Source: Maricaulis sp. (lineage in GTDB: Bacteria; Pseudomonadota; Alphaproteobacteria; Caulobacterales; Maricaulaceae). Taken from it: a stretch of DNA of 57,746 nt. Under the pieces are notes generated by a model that worked only from the letters and a program-made list of their open reading frames with translations, ran no database searches and was not told where the DNA came from. Where the stretch lies: contig JAEPND010000016.1 in NCBI GenBank assembly GCA_017643585.1, forward strand, positions 1 to 57,746, in the 5' to 3' direction. The translations under genes were made by a program, and so were the position numbers. Below are positions 8,341-16,748 of the stretch, piece by piece. How positions within the stretch are numbered: position 1 is the stretch's first letter; the number at the start of each line of letters is the position of its first letter.

Positions 8341-8676
8341 ATGATGCAGGTCAGAGCAGATTTTTGGGTGGATGCCTTGATTAGAAGGGCTGAATCGGGA
8401 CTCGCGGCCGCTTATGTGATTCGCCGTGGAGACGAACATGCTGGCGCGGTGCTCGTAAAAGTGGTCAAATCCAGGGAAGTCTGTCGGCTTTTTGTCCCGC
8501 AACGGGACGAGACGGGCGAGCGAATCTGGGTGCAGCATTCGCGGGAGGCCTGCGACGAGCGCGAGATCGATGAGTATTGCCAGCGTCGGGTCCGTTCCGA
8601 CCCCGATTTGTGGATTATCGAGATCGAGGATCGCCAGGGTCGGCATTTTTTAACCGAGCCCGTCGAAGAAATTTAA
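8341..8676 (+). CDS. DUF1491 family protein
   Basis: A 111-residue cytosolic protein. The opening (RADFWVDALIRRAESGLAAAYVIRRGDEHAGAVLVKV) and the end (DEREIDEYCQRRVRSDPDLWIIEIEDRQGRHFL) are characteristic of the alphaproteobacterial DUF1491 family, at normal length. The function is unknown. It is divergent from the BcsB-like gene, with only 57 bp between them, so their promoters overlap. Two ATG codons in tandem begin the gene, with no strong ribosome binding site. Confidence 0.82.
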   Translation: MMQVRADFWVDALIRRAESGLAAAYVIRRGDEHAGAVLVKVVKSREVCRLFVPQRDETGERIWVQHSREACDEREIDEYCQRRVRSDPDLWIIEIEDRQGRHFLTEPVEEI

Positions 8677-8728
8677 CGAATCGCGGGCAGCATGCTTTCA
8701 TCAAATTGCTCTTATTGGTGTATTGGTG

Positions 8729-9142
8729 ATGTTGTTTCTCTTCAACGATGTCGTCTTCGATCTGGGTGATCTGAGTACTCTTCTCAGAGACGGCACGATT
8801 CCACTTCCGGTCTCGCAATTCGAGACCATCACACCGGCCCACCTGACTCAATTGGTCAGGGAGGCTGTCTTTGTTGATCCGAATATTGCCCAAACCAAAC
8901 CGGACCAGTGCCAGCATTTGTGTGCCCTGATCGCCTATCGTGCGCCGGGAGCGAATGCCTTGCTGGCCGTGCGCCATGACGGCGCGAATGGTCCGGAAGA
9001 TGTCGGTTTGCGCTTTGCCAACGTCCCCATAACGACGATCGCCTATCTGTGGCGGCGCCAGAATGAGGAACATCTCACAGCGCACGAGATCAATTCGGAA
9101 GTCTGGGCCAATGTCACCGGGACCTTGCATAGCGCCCACTGA
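8729..9142 (+). CDS. Conserved hypothetical protein
   Basis: A protein of about 137 residues with no motif I recognise. It looks like a compact alpha/beta cytosolic protein, with conserved-looking stretches QLVREAVFVDP and ANVPITTIAYLWRRQNEEH. There is no signal peptide: the N-terminal hydrophobic run MLFLFNDVVFDLG is too short and contains Asp. TTG 8723 or GTG 8726 are alternative starts, since none has a clear ribosome binding site. It precedes prfC by about 40 bp on the same strand and may be co-transcribed with it. Confidence 0.55.
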   Translation: MLFLFNDVVFDLGDLSTLLRDGTIPLPVSQFETITPAHLTQLVREAVFVDPNIAQTKPDQCQHLCALIAYRAPGANALLAVRHDGANGPEDVGLRFANVPITTIAYLWRRQNEEHLTAHEINSEVWANVTGTLHSAH

Positions 9143-9183
9143 TCAGGCTAACCGGGCGGCTGACATCTTGTGTGAGCCGATCC

Positions 9184-10788
9184 ATGACAACTCCGACCCC
9201 CGACCAGCCTGAATGGGCGCGCCGCCGTTCCTACGCCATCGTCTCCCACCCGGACGCCGGTAAAACGACGCTGACCGAGAACCTGCTGTTGTCCGCTGGC
9301 GCCATCCGCCTGGCGGGGCAGGTGAGGGCACGGGGCGAAAACCGGCGCACCCAGTCGGACTGGATGAAGATAGAGCAGGAGCGCGGGATCTCGGTGTCCG
9401 CATCTGTGATGACCTATGAACACCGGACCTTGTTGTTCAACCTGCTCGACACGCCCGGCCACGAGGATTTCTCCGAAGACACCTATCGCACGCTCACCGC
9501 AGCCGACAGCGCCATCATGGTGCTCGATGCGGCCAAGGGCGTGGAGCCGCGCACGCTGAAACTGGTCGAGGTCTGCCGCCTGCGCGATATCCCGATCGTC
9601 ACCTTCATCAACAAGATGGACCGCGAGGCGCTGGACCCCGTCGAGCTGCTGGAAGACATCCAGGAGAAGCTGGCCCTGGACACGGCGCCGATGCAATGGC
9701 CGGTCGGCTCGGGCAATCGTTTCAAGGGCGTGATGGACCTCAAGACTGAAGGCTTCCACATCTATCAGCGCCCGGGCGAGGAACGTTCTCCCGGTGAACC
9801 CAGCGAGATTGTCGACATCAATTCCAACATGATCGCCGAGGTCCTCTCCGAAGAAGAGCTGGACGAGGTCAAGGAAGGCGCCGAAGTCGCGCGCGAGCTG
9901 TGCCCGCCCTTCAAGATGCAGAGCTTCCTGGAAGGCCATCTGACGCCGGTCTTCTTTGGCTCGGCCTTGCGCGGCTTTGGTGTGCACGAATTGCTGGACG
10001 GGCTGGCGGACAATATTCCAGGCCCCGCAGCCGTCGCGGCCGATATCAATGGCAAGCCGGGTGAGATGGAACCGGGCGGCAAGGAAGTCGCGGGCTTTGT
10101 GTTCAAGGTCCAGGCCAATATGGATCCGAACCACCGCGACCGCGTCGCCTTCGTGCGCCTATGTTCGGGCAAGTTCAAACGCGGCATGAAACTCAAGACC
10201 GAGACGGGCAAACAGCTGACCGTCTCCTCGCCGACGCTGTTTTTTGCCCAGGACCGCGAGATCGCCGACGAGGCTTTTGCCGGTGATGTCATGGGCGTGC
10301 CCAATCACGGCACCCTGCGGGTGGGTGACAGCCTGTCCGAGAGCGGCAAGATCCGTTTTTCCGGCATTCCCAATTTCGCCCCGGAAATCCTGCGCCGTGC
10401 CCGCCTGGCCGATCCGCTGAAGGCGAAACACCTGAAAAAGGCGCTGGAAAGCCTGGCCGAGGAGGGGGTGACCCAGCTCTTCCGCCCGATCATCGGGGGC
10501 GATTTCGTGGTGGGCGCCGTCGGTGCGCTGCAGATCGATGTGATGCGCGAACGCGTGGCCGCCGAATACGGGCTGGAAGTGACCTTCGAACCGGCACCTT
10601 ATGAGACGGCGCGCTGGCTGACCGGCGATGATGCCAAGATCGAGGCGTTTGCTGACCGTCACAAATCGGCGATGGCCGAGGACATCAATGGTGATCCGGT
10701 CTTCCTGGCCAAGAGCGCCTGGGAAGTTTCCTATTCCGAGGAGAAATTCCCGGACCTGACCTTCCACCGGGCCAAGGAGCGCAGCTGA
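9184..10788 (+). CDS. prfC: Peptide chain release factor 3
   Basis: A translational GTPase of about 534 residues, the normal RF3 length. The G1 motif is SHPDAGKTTLTE, followed by the RF3-specific RTQSDWMKIEQERGISVSASVM, the G3 DTPGHEDFSEDTYRTL and the G4 NKMDR. RF3 recycles RF1 and RF2 from the ribosome after peptide release. Domain II and the RF3 C-terminal domain (SLAEEGVTQLFRP, GDFVVGAVGALQ) follow. ATG 9184 gives the usual N-terminus; GTG 9172 is in frame. The stop codon overlaps the ATG of the MscS gene, implying translational coupling. Confidence 0.95.
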   Translation: MTTPTPDQPEWARRRSYAIVSHPDAGKTTLTENLLLSAGAIRLAGQVRARGENRRTQSDWMKIEQERGISVSASVMTYEHRTLLFNLLDTPGHEDFSEDTYRTLTAADSAIMVLDAAKGVEPRTLKLVEVCRLRDIPIVTFINKMDREALDPVELLEDIQEKLALDTAPMQWPVGSGNRFKGVMDLKTEGFHIYQRPGEERSPGEPSEIVDINSNMIAEVLSEEELDEVKEGAEVARELCPPFKMQSFLEGHLTPVFFGSALRGFGVHELLDGLADNIPGPAAVAADINGKPGEMEPGGKEVAGFVFKVQANMDPNHRDRVAFVRLCSGKFKRGMKLKTETGKQLTVSSPTLFFAQDREIADEAFAGDVMGVPNHGTLRVGDSLSESGKIRFSGIPNFAPEILRRARLADPLKAKHLKKALESLAEEGVTQLFRPIIGGDFVVGAVGALQIDVMRERVAAEYGLEVTFEPAPYETARWLTGDDAKIEAFADRHKSAMAEDINGDPVFLAKSAWEVSYSEEKFPDLTFHRAKERS

Positions 10789-11954
10789 TGCGAACGTCTT
10801 CCCAGTCAGAAGTCATGAGTGAGCTGGAACGGCTCTGGGCCATCACGGTTGAAGTCTGGAATACGTCCTTTCTGGGCGTCAGCGTCGGACACGGCATTTC
10901 TGCCGTCCTGATCCTGTTGCTCGGACTGAGCCTGCGCTCGGCCATTGCCAGCTGGATCATTGCCTCCCTGCGCCGCCTGGCGAAGAAGACCGAGACCCTG
11001 ATGGACGATGCCGTGGTGGATGCCCTGGCCGGACCGCTCAAACTGGTGCCGGTCATCATCGCGTTGTTCTTCTCGCTCAACACGCTGCAGGCGGGGGCGG
11101 CCGAGAATTCCCTGTTCATCGGTGACGGCGAAAACATCATTCGCACGCTGATCACGATCGCCATTTTCTGGGCGCTGCACAATGCGGTCGATCCGGTCAT
11201 GCACCTGTTCAAGGGCCTGCAGAATACGCTGACGCCGCTGATGCTCGACTGGCTGAACAAGGCGCTGAAGATCATCTTCATCATCGTCGGTGTCGCCGCC
11301 ATCCTCGAGCTGTGGGGCATTTCCGTCGGCCCGATCATCGCCGGTCTCGGCCTGTTCGGTGTGGCGGTGGGCCTGGGCGCCCAGGACCTGTTCAAGAACC
11401 TGATTGCCGGCCTGTTGATCCTGACCGAGAAGCGTTTCCTGCCCGGCGACTGGATCAAGGTGGATGGCGTGGTCGAGGGCACGGTGGAGGAGGTCAATTT
11501 CCGCTCCACCCTGGTGCGCCGTTTCGACAAGGGCCCGGTCTATGTGCCCAATGCCAAGCTGGCCGATAATGCCGTCATCAACTTTTCCCGCATGACCCAC
11601 CGCCGGACCTACTGGATCATCGGCGTGCGGTATGACACCAGCGTGGAACAGCTGCAGCAGATCCGCGACCAGGTGCTGGACTATGTCCTGAGCCATCCCG
11701 AATACGCCCACCCACCGGAAGTCTCGACCTTCATGCGCGTGGACAAGTTCTCCGACAGCTCCATCGACTTCATGCTGTATTGCTTCACCAAGACCACAAA
11801 CTGGGGTGAATGGCTGCGCCTGAAGGAAGACCTGGCCTTCAAGATCAAGGAAATCGTCGAAGGAGCCGGCACCGATTTCGCCTTCCCCTCGACCAGTGTC
11901 TATCTCGAACAGGGCGCAGAGGTGTTCAATCCGCCGACGGTGAAGGCGGAGTAG
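10788..11954 (+). CDS. MscS-family mechanosensitive ion channel
   Basis: A 388-residue inner-membrane channel. Four or so hydrophobic segments precede the MscS pore helix (IIAGLGLFGVAVGLGAQDLFKNLIAGLLIL). After that comes the beta domain (ERFLPGDWIKVDGVVEGTVEEVNFRSTLVRRFDKGPVYVPNAKLADNAVINFSR), the family signature. MscS-type channels open on membrane tension to release solutes after osmotic downshift. The start codon overlaps the prfC stop, and an ATG 27 bases later is also possible. The protein is longer than E. coli MscS by an N-terminal extension of one or two helices. Confidence 0.92.
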   Translation: MRTSSQSEVMSELERLWAITVEVWNTSFLGVSVGHGISAVLILLLGLSLRSAIASWIIASLRRLAKKTETLMDDAVVDALAGPLKLVPVIIALFFSLNTLQAGAAENSLFIGDGENIIRTLITIAIFWALHNAVDPVMHLFKGLQNTLTPLMLDWLNKALKIIFIIVGVAAILELWGISVGPIIAGLGLFGVAVGLGAQDLFKNLIAGLLILTEKRFLPGDWIKVDGVVEGTVEEVNFRSTLVRRFDKGPVYVPNAKLADNAVINFSRMTHRRTYWIIGVRYDTSVEQLQQIRDQVLDYVLSHPEYAHPPEVSTFMRVDKFSDSSIDFMLYCFTKTTNWGEWLRLKEDLAFKIKEIVEGAGTDFAFPSTSVYLEQGAEVFNPPTVKAE

Positions 11955-12092
11955 TTTGTTCCCGCCCCGGGGGGAGAGGATAAACTCAACTGGCTCCCCG
12001 CACCCGATTGGACACCCCCTCACACGCGAACTAGTCTTCCCTTCAACGCGCGTGGCGTGAAACCGCGCGGGCATGACCTTGGGGAGGGCGAT
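11955..12092. other. Intergenic region before the S9 peptidase gene
   Basis: A 138-bp gap after the MscS gene. It contains a GC-rich run (CCCGCCCCGGGGGGAG) soon after the MscS stop, which could help to terminate transcription. GGGGAGGG at 12081-12088 is a strong Shine-Dalgarno sequence for the ATG at 12093. No further feature is clear. Confidence 0.4.
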
Positions 12093-14144
12093 ATGCAAAA
12101 GTTTCTGATGGCCGGTCTGGCCGCGATGTGTCTGACCGCCCAGCCTGCCATGGCGCAGGACGAGGGCGGGATCGAAACGCTCCAGCTGGAACAATACCTG
12201 GAATGGGAACAGGCCGGTTCGCCGCAGATTTCCCCCGACGGTGACACCATCATCTATACGCGGCGGCGCGTGGACCCGGTCAATGACGGGTTTACCAGCG
12301 AGCTCTGGATCATGAATGCCGATGGGTCGCGCCATCGCTTTCTGACCCGGGGCGGCGCAGTGACATGGTCGCCGGATGGTCAGCGCATCGCCTTCATGCG
12401 CGCCGTTGACGGCAAGCCGCAAATTTTTACGCGCTGGATGGATGCCGAGGGCGCTGAAAGCCAGGTCAGCCATTCCCAGCACCGCATCAGGGCGATCGAA
12501 TGGTCGCCGGATGGTCAGCGCATCGCTTTCCTGGGCGAGGTGCCGATGTCGCCGGCCATGTCGATTTCGCTGCCCGGTCGCCCGTCCGGTGCGAACTGGA
12601 CCGCCGATCCGATGGTGACGGATGATCTGAATTACCGGGTCGATCGCCAGGGCCTGAAAACCGGCTTCGACCACTTGTTCGTTATCCCCTCTGATGGCGG
12701 AACAGAGCGTCAGCTGACCGAGGGGGAGTGGGATGCGACTCTGCGTTTTTCCGGCGTGGGCTCGGGCAGTTTTTCCTGGACGCCGGATAGCCAGAACATC
12801 GTGTTTGACGGCAATCGCGAACCGTCACCCACCGGTGACAGCCGACGCTCGGACATCAATATCGTCAATGTCTCCACCCGGGAGGTGCGTTCACTGACCA
12901 CGGATGGCGGTTTCTGGGGCAATCCGTCGGTCTCGCCGGACGGGCGGCGCATCGTCTATTCCGGTTTTGCCGAGGATAATGCCAACTACCCGGCCACCCA
13001 TCTCATGATGATGAATATCGATGGCAGCGGCATTACCACCGTTCGTGCAGACCTGCCTGACGGCGCGGGACAGCCGATCTGGGCCGGCAATAATCGCGGT
13101 GTCTACTATTCGATGAACTATCGCGGCTCGACCGAGCTCAACTATACCAGCACGTCCGGCGATACGCGGGTCATCACCGAGGGCATGCACCGCTTTGGCC
13201 TGTCATCCATGAGCCGCAATGGGCGTGCCGCGGGAACGATCAGCGCTCCGGACGTGACCCGCAATGTCGGCCTGGTCGGGCGCAATGGCGCTATTGATGT
13301 CCTGACCGATCTCAACGGCGACATCCTTGACGGGGTGACGCTGGGCGAGATCGAGGAGATCAATTATGCCTCTGCCGATGGCACCATGGTCCAGGGCTGG
13401 GTGATCTATCCGCCGGATTATGACCCCTCGCAGACCTATCCCATGGTCATGCACATCCATGGCGGGCCGCACGCCATGTATGGCGTCAATTTCAACTTCC
13501 GTTTCCAGGAGTGGGCGGCGCAGGGCTATATCGTCCTGTTCACCAATCCGCGCGGGTCGACCGGCTATACGCCGGAATTTGCCAACGCCATCGACAATGC
13601 CTATCCGGGCCGGGCCGATATGGAAGACCTGCTGGGTGGTGTCGATCACCTGGTCGGGCGTGGCCTGGTCGATGAAGACCGGCTCTATGTGACCGGCTGC
13701 TCCGGCGGCGGTGTGCTGACCACCTGGCTGGTCGCCCATACCGACCGGTTCGCGGCAGCGGCCTCGCTGTGCACGGTGTCCAACTGGATCAGCTTTACCG
13801 GCCAGGCCGATATCGCGGCGTGGAGTTTCAACCGATTCCGCCCGAACTACTGGGAAGACCCGACCGAGTGGCTGGAGCATTCACCGGTCATGCATGCCCA
13901 TCGCATCACCACGCCGACCCTGTACATGACAGGGGCTGAAGACCTGCGCACGCCGCTGGCCCAGGCCGAGGAAGTCTATGCCAACCTCGTGCGTCGCGGC
14001 GTTCCGTCCATGCTGATTTCGATGAACCGGGAATATCACGGGACCTGGAGCGTGCCGTCCAACCTGCTGCGCACCCAGCTTTATCTGCAGGAATGGTTTG
14101 ATCGCTATCCGGGTGAGGAGGATGAGGGGCAGGCCGCCGACTAG
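12093..14144 (+). CDS. Exported S9 family peptidase (acylaminoacyl/dipeptidyl type)
   Basis: A 683-residue prolyl-oligopeptidase-family enzyme. A signal peptide (MQKFLMAGLAAMCLTAQPAMAQ) is followed by a PD40 propeller (repeated WSPDGQRIAF) to about residue 400, then an alpha/beta-hydrolase domain. The expected triad is Ser537 in TGCSGGG, Asp617 in GAEDLRTPL and His649 in REYHGTWS. HIHGGPHAMYG supplies the oxyanion region. Such periplasmic enzymes cleave oligopeptides from the N-terminus. The start is fixed by GGGGAGG and the signal peptide. Its stop TAG overlaps the stop of the convergent DUF2336 gene in one CTAG. Confidence 0.92.
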   Translation: MQKFLMAGLAAMCLTAQPAMAQDEGGIETLQLEQYLEWEQAGSPQISPDGDTIIYTRRRVDPVNDGFTSELWIMNADGSRHRFLTRGGAVTWSPDGQRIAFMRAVDGKPQIFTRWMDAEGAESQVSHSQHRIRAIEWSPDGQRIAFLGEVPMSPAMSISLPGRPSGANWTADPMVTDDLNYRVDRQGLKTGFDHLFVIPSDGGTERQLTEGEWDATLRFSGVGSGSFSWTPDSQNIVFDGNREPSPTGDSRRSDINIVNVSTREVRSLTTDGGFWGNPSVSPDGRRIVYSGFAEDNANYPATHLMMMNIDGSGITTVRADLPDGAGQPIWAGNNRGVYYSMNYRGSTELNYTSTSGDTRVITEGMHRFGLSSMSRNGRAAGTISAPDVTRNVGLVGRNGAIDVLTDLNGDILDGVTLGEIEEINYASADGTMVQGWVIYPPDYDPSQTYPMVMHIHGGPHAMYGVNFNFRFQEWAAQGYIVLFTNPRGSTGYTPEFANAIDNAYPGRADMEDLLGGVDHLVGRGLVDEDRLYVTGCSGGGVLTTWLVAHTDRFAAAASLCTVSNWISFTGQADIAAWSFNRFRPNYWEDPTEWLEHSPVMHAHRITTPTLYMTGAEDLRTPLAQAEEVYANLVRRGVPSMLISMNREYHGTWSVPSNLLRTQLYLQEWFDRYPGEEDEGQAAD

Positions 14145-15223
14145 GCCGCCACATCCCGCCGCATGCGCCAGAAGCGCATGGCACGCTCGCTGTCTTCCAG
14201 CGTGATGCGGTTATAGAGCTGACCCAGCTCCTTGGCATCATTGAAGGCTTCGGCATTGGCTGACCCGCGCAGGACAGCGAGGGTGACGAACAAGGCCTTG
14301 TCGAAGCCTGCGGCCTTGCAGATCAGGGCCAGCGGGTCGATGCATTCCTGTTCGATGGCGCGCCGCGCGGCGACCAGGTCCACCCCGGTCATCTCGGAAA
14401 AGCCGACATAAAAGCGGATGTGTTCCCGTTCGCGCAGCAGGCGGGCGAGCAGGGTGCCATCCAGCTTGCGGCGGACCTGTTGTGAACGGATATACTTGCG
14501 CGCTTCCTCGACTTCGCGATCCTCTTCGAGGCGCGCACTCAGGCGCTGGCGCGAGGCTTCCATGGCCTGTTCCAGAACGGCCGGGTCGACTTCATTGAAG
14601 CGATCAACAATGCGCTCGCGCAGACGGTTCTCGACCGTCAGCATGAGGTCGGCGAGAATGTCATTGGGCGTATCCGGACGTTCGATCAGTGGTTCCTGCA
14701 ACACGCTGGACGTTTCCGCGCGTTCTGACACGACCTCGAATGTCTGGTGGGAGATCTGTGCGCCCTCATTGCGGACCAGCGTCGCCACGGTGTGGTCGTC
14801 ACCGCGCCGGACGATCGTATCGGACAGGCGTTCCGAGACGCTCTCACGCTGGGAGATGGCCTTGAGGTGGGTCTGCTCGCCGGTTTCCGCGATGCTGAGC
14901 AGATCCTTCTCATCGAGCACGCTCGACTTGGCGAGGATGGGGGCCGCCACCTCGATGGCATCCTGGGCCAGTTTGAGCACCAGCCCCTTGGGGGCAAGCG
15001 GGGCATCGGCAAAACGCTCGGACAGCTCCGCCCGGGCTTCCTGGGCCGTCTGTTCCGCAAGGGCGGAAAGTACATCGTCGAAATGTCGGGAGACTTCAGT
15101 GTCGCGACCGGGCGGTTCATCGAAGAACAGATCGGTGACTTCGCGCAGCAAGGTGCGGCGTCGCTCCGAGGATTTCTCCTTGGCCAGCGCAACCAGATTG
15201 TTCAACTTGCTGACGACCGCCAT
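14141..15223 (-). CDS. DUF2336 domain-containing protein
   Basis: A 360-residue, strongly charged, all-helical cytosolic protein. The repeating helical pairs (FFDEPPGRDTEVSRHFDDVLSALAEQ, LAPKGLVLKLAQDAIEVAAPIL, LQEPLIERPDTPNDILADLML) and the Arg- and Glu-rich C-terminal half match the alphaproteobacterial DUF2336 family, which has HEAT-like repeats. The function is unknown; a scaffold or signalling adaptor role is only a guess. GAGGAG lies just upstream of the ATG. The C-terminus overlaps the S9 peptidase by 4 bp in opposite orientation. Confidence 0.8.
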   Translation of the reverse strand: MAVVSKLNNLVALAKEKSSERRRTLLREVTDLFFDEPPGRDTEVSRHFDDVLSALAEQTAQEARAELSERFADAPLAPKGLVLKLAQDAIEVAAPILAKSSVLDEKDLLSIAETGEQTHLKAISQRESVSERLSDTIVRRGDDHTVATLVRNEGAQISHQTFEVVSERAETSSVLQEPLIERPDTPNDILADLMLTVENRLRERIVDRFNEVDPAVLEQAMEASRQRLSARLEEDREVEEARKYIRSQQVRRKLDGTLLARLLREREHIRFYVGFSEMTGVDLVAARRAIEQECIDPLALICKAAGFDKALFVTLAVLRGSANAEAFNDAKELGQLYNRITLEDSERAMRFWRMRRDVAA

Positions 15224-15314
15224 TGGTCACTCCTCGACACTCAGTCTCGCACTCTCCCACAGACCTGTAAAAAAACCGTACGGGCGATAGTTCAAATTGT
15301 ACGTATTCGGGAAA

Positions 15315-15695
15315 TCAGGGGTTGGGGCCGTCATCCACCGCCTGCAGGGCGATGATCTCCCGTGGCGTCGGCGCGCGATCGGAACTGGCTTCGATCTGTC
15401 GGGTCAGCCGGGGGCTCAGGCCGGTTGTCCGCCCTGGCGCCAGTCTTGGCGTTGATGGCGAGGAGAGCAGGGCGCACTGGGCGTTTTCGTCGTAATAGCC
15501 AGGTCGCGTCCAGACCCAGGCCTGGCAGGCGTGATCGCCGTCGCACAGGGCTTCGCAACGCGCGGCGTCACCCGTCCCGATCGCCAGGCGTTCATAGACC
15601 GATCCGGTGCGTTCATAGCCCTGCATCACGCTCTGTGCGCCCAAGGGTGCGGAAAGCTGTGTGAATACAAGCAGGAGGGGCAAAAAACAGCGCAT
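15315..15695 (-). CDS. Exported PAN/Apple-like domain protein
   Basis: A 126-residue exported protein. A signal peptide (MRCFLPLLLVFTQLSAPLGA) leads into a single PAN-like module with the cysteine pattern CEALCDGDHACQAWVW...CAL, characteristic of the short bacterial PAN_4 domain. The last 40 residues are low in hydrophobics and probably unstructured. PAN modules bind proteins or carbohydrates. It is divergent from the cation-channel gene with 76 bp between, and lies 91 bp upstream of DUF2336 on the same strand. No clear ribosome binding site is seen. Confidence 0.7.
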   Translation of the reverse strand: MRCFLPLLLVFTQLSAPLGAQSVMQGYERTGSVYERLAIGTGDAARCEALCDGDHACQAWVWTRPGYYDENAQCALLSSPSTPRLAPGRTTGLSPRLTRQIEASSDRAPTPREIIALQAVDDGPNP

Positions 15696-15744
15696 CTGCC
15701 GTATTCTTGTCGCAGTGCGCTAATAATTCCTTCAAATCACAGTT

Positions 15745-15759
15745 GAATTTGTACAATTC
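15745..15759. promoter_or_regulatory. Palindrome GAATT-TGTAC-AATTC before the channel gene
   Basis: GAATT and AATTC are perfect inverted halves separated by TGTAC, 12 bases before the channel's ATG at 15772, in the divergent promoter region. A related string (TTCAAATTGTAC) occurs near 15290, upstream of the DUF2336 gene. It could be an operator; no regulator can be named. Confidence 0.35.
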
Positions 15760-15771
15760 CGGGGATAGGGG

Positions 15772-16641
15772 ATGGCGCGCAAGCGAGGGGCAGACATGCA
15801 GCGCACTCAGGACAGTTTTACCAATCGACTGACCGCGTTTATCGAAAGCGCGGCCTTCCGGAATTTTGTTCTCGGTCTGATCGTTTTGAATGCGATCACG
15901 CTGGGGCTGGAGACCTATCCTTACGAGGGGCTCTGGTTCACCACGGTTCTGCCGATCGTGGATCGCATCGTGGTTTCGGTCTTTGTCTTCGAGATTTTCC
16001 TCAAGCTGCTCGCCTATCGCCATCGCTTTTTCATGTCGGGCTGGAACTGGTTCGACCTGATCGTCATCGGCGTCTCGATCATGCCGGATGCGGGCGGATT
16101 CGCGGTCCTGCGCTCGCTGCGCATCCTGCGGGCCTTCCGCCTGTTCTCGGTGATGCCGGAAATGCGAAAGGTCGTGGAAGCCCTGCTGCGGGCGATTCCG
16201 GGCATGAGTTCGGTGATCGCCGTTCTGGCCCTGATTTTCTACGTCTCCTCGGTGATGGCCGCCAAGCTGTTCGCGGAGAGCAATCCGGAACTGTTCGGAA
16301 CCCTGGGCGAAAGCGCGATTACCCTGTTCCAGGTTATGACGCTGGAAGGCTGGGCCACCGAGGTCCAGAACCCGGTGCGTGAACACCACCCCTGGGCCTG
16401 GTTCTTTTTCCTGGTGTTTATCGTGCTGACCAGTTTCGCGGTGCTGAACCTGTTCATCGCCATCATCGTGGACAGCCTGCAGGCCAAGCATTTCGATGAC
16501 GAGGATGCGCGCGACGAAGAAGCCCAGGCCGACCGCGCCGAACTGCATCGCGAGATTTCCGAACTGCGCGAAGAGATCCGCCTGCTGGGTGGCATGCTCG
16601 AGCGCTCTCTCGCGGCGCGCAAGACTGACGATCGCGAATAG
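15772..16641 (+). CDS. Bacterial voltage-gated cation channel with TLEGWAT filter
   Basis: A 289-residue single-domain 6-TM channel of the NaChBac/BacNav family that assembles as a tetramer in the inner membrane. S4 carries four arginines every third residue (R114, R117, R120, R123). The pore loop has the selectivity filter TLEGWAT at residues 190-196, and S6 follows (FAVLNLFIAIIVDSLQAKHF). The C-terminus (about 250-285) is a charged coiled coil. Sodium-selective members have TLESW; here Gly193 replaces the Ser, as in the calcium-selective CavMr (TLEGWVD). Sodium or calcium permeation cannot be decided from sequence. ATG 15796 is an alternative start. Confidence 0.9.
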   Translation: MARKRGADMQRTQDSFTNRLTAFIESAAFRNFVLGLIVLNAITLGLETYPYEGLWFTTVLPIVDRIVVSVFVFEIFLKLLAYRHRFFMSGWNWFDLIVIGVSIMPDAGGFAVLRSLRILRAFRLFSVMPEMRKVVEALLRAIPGMSSVIAVLALIFYVSSVMAAKLFAESNPELFGTLGESAITLFQVMTLEGWATEVQNPVREHHPWAWFFFLVFIVLTSFAVLNLFIAIIVDSLQAKHFDDEDARDEEAQADRAELHREISELREEIRLLGGMLERSLAARKTDDRE

Positions 16642-16748
16642 ACACGCAACCAAAACTCCACTTGCAAGGCGTCTCGGTCCCGCGCTACGCATTCAGCGGG
16701 AGGGCTCTTACCTGTCCTGTGCGAGCAGGACATGATGTGGAGTCGACA

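Noticed and set aside
8284-8646. N-terminal extension of the BcsB-like gene
   Set aside because: The frame is open to 8646, but the extension overlaps the divergent DUF1491 gene, lacks protein-like composition and would bury the signal peptide.
10806-12674. Long minus-strand reading frame opposite the MscS and S9 peptidase genes
   Set aside because: A mirror of GC-rich codons on the real genes; His- and Gln-rich low-complexity translation and no ribosome binding site.
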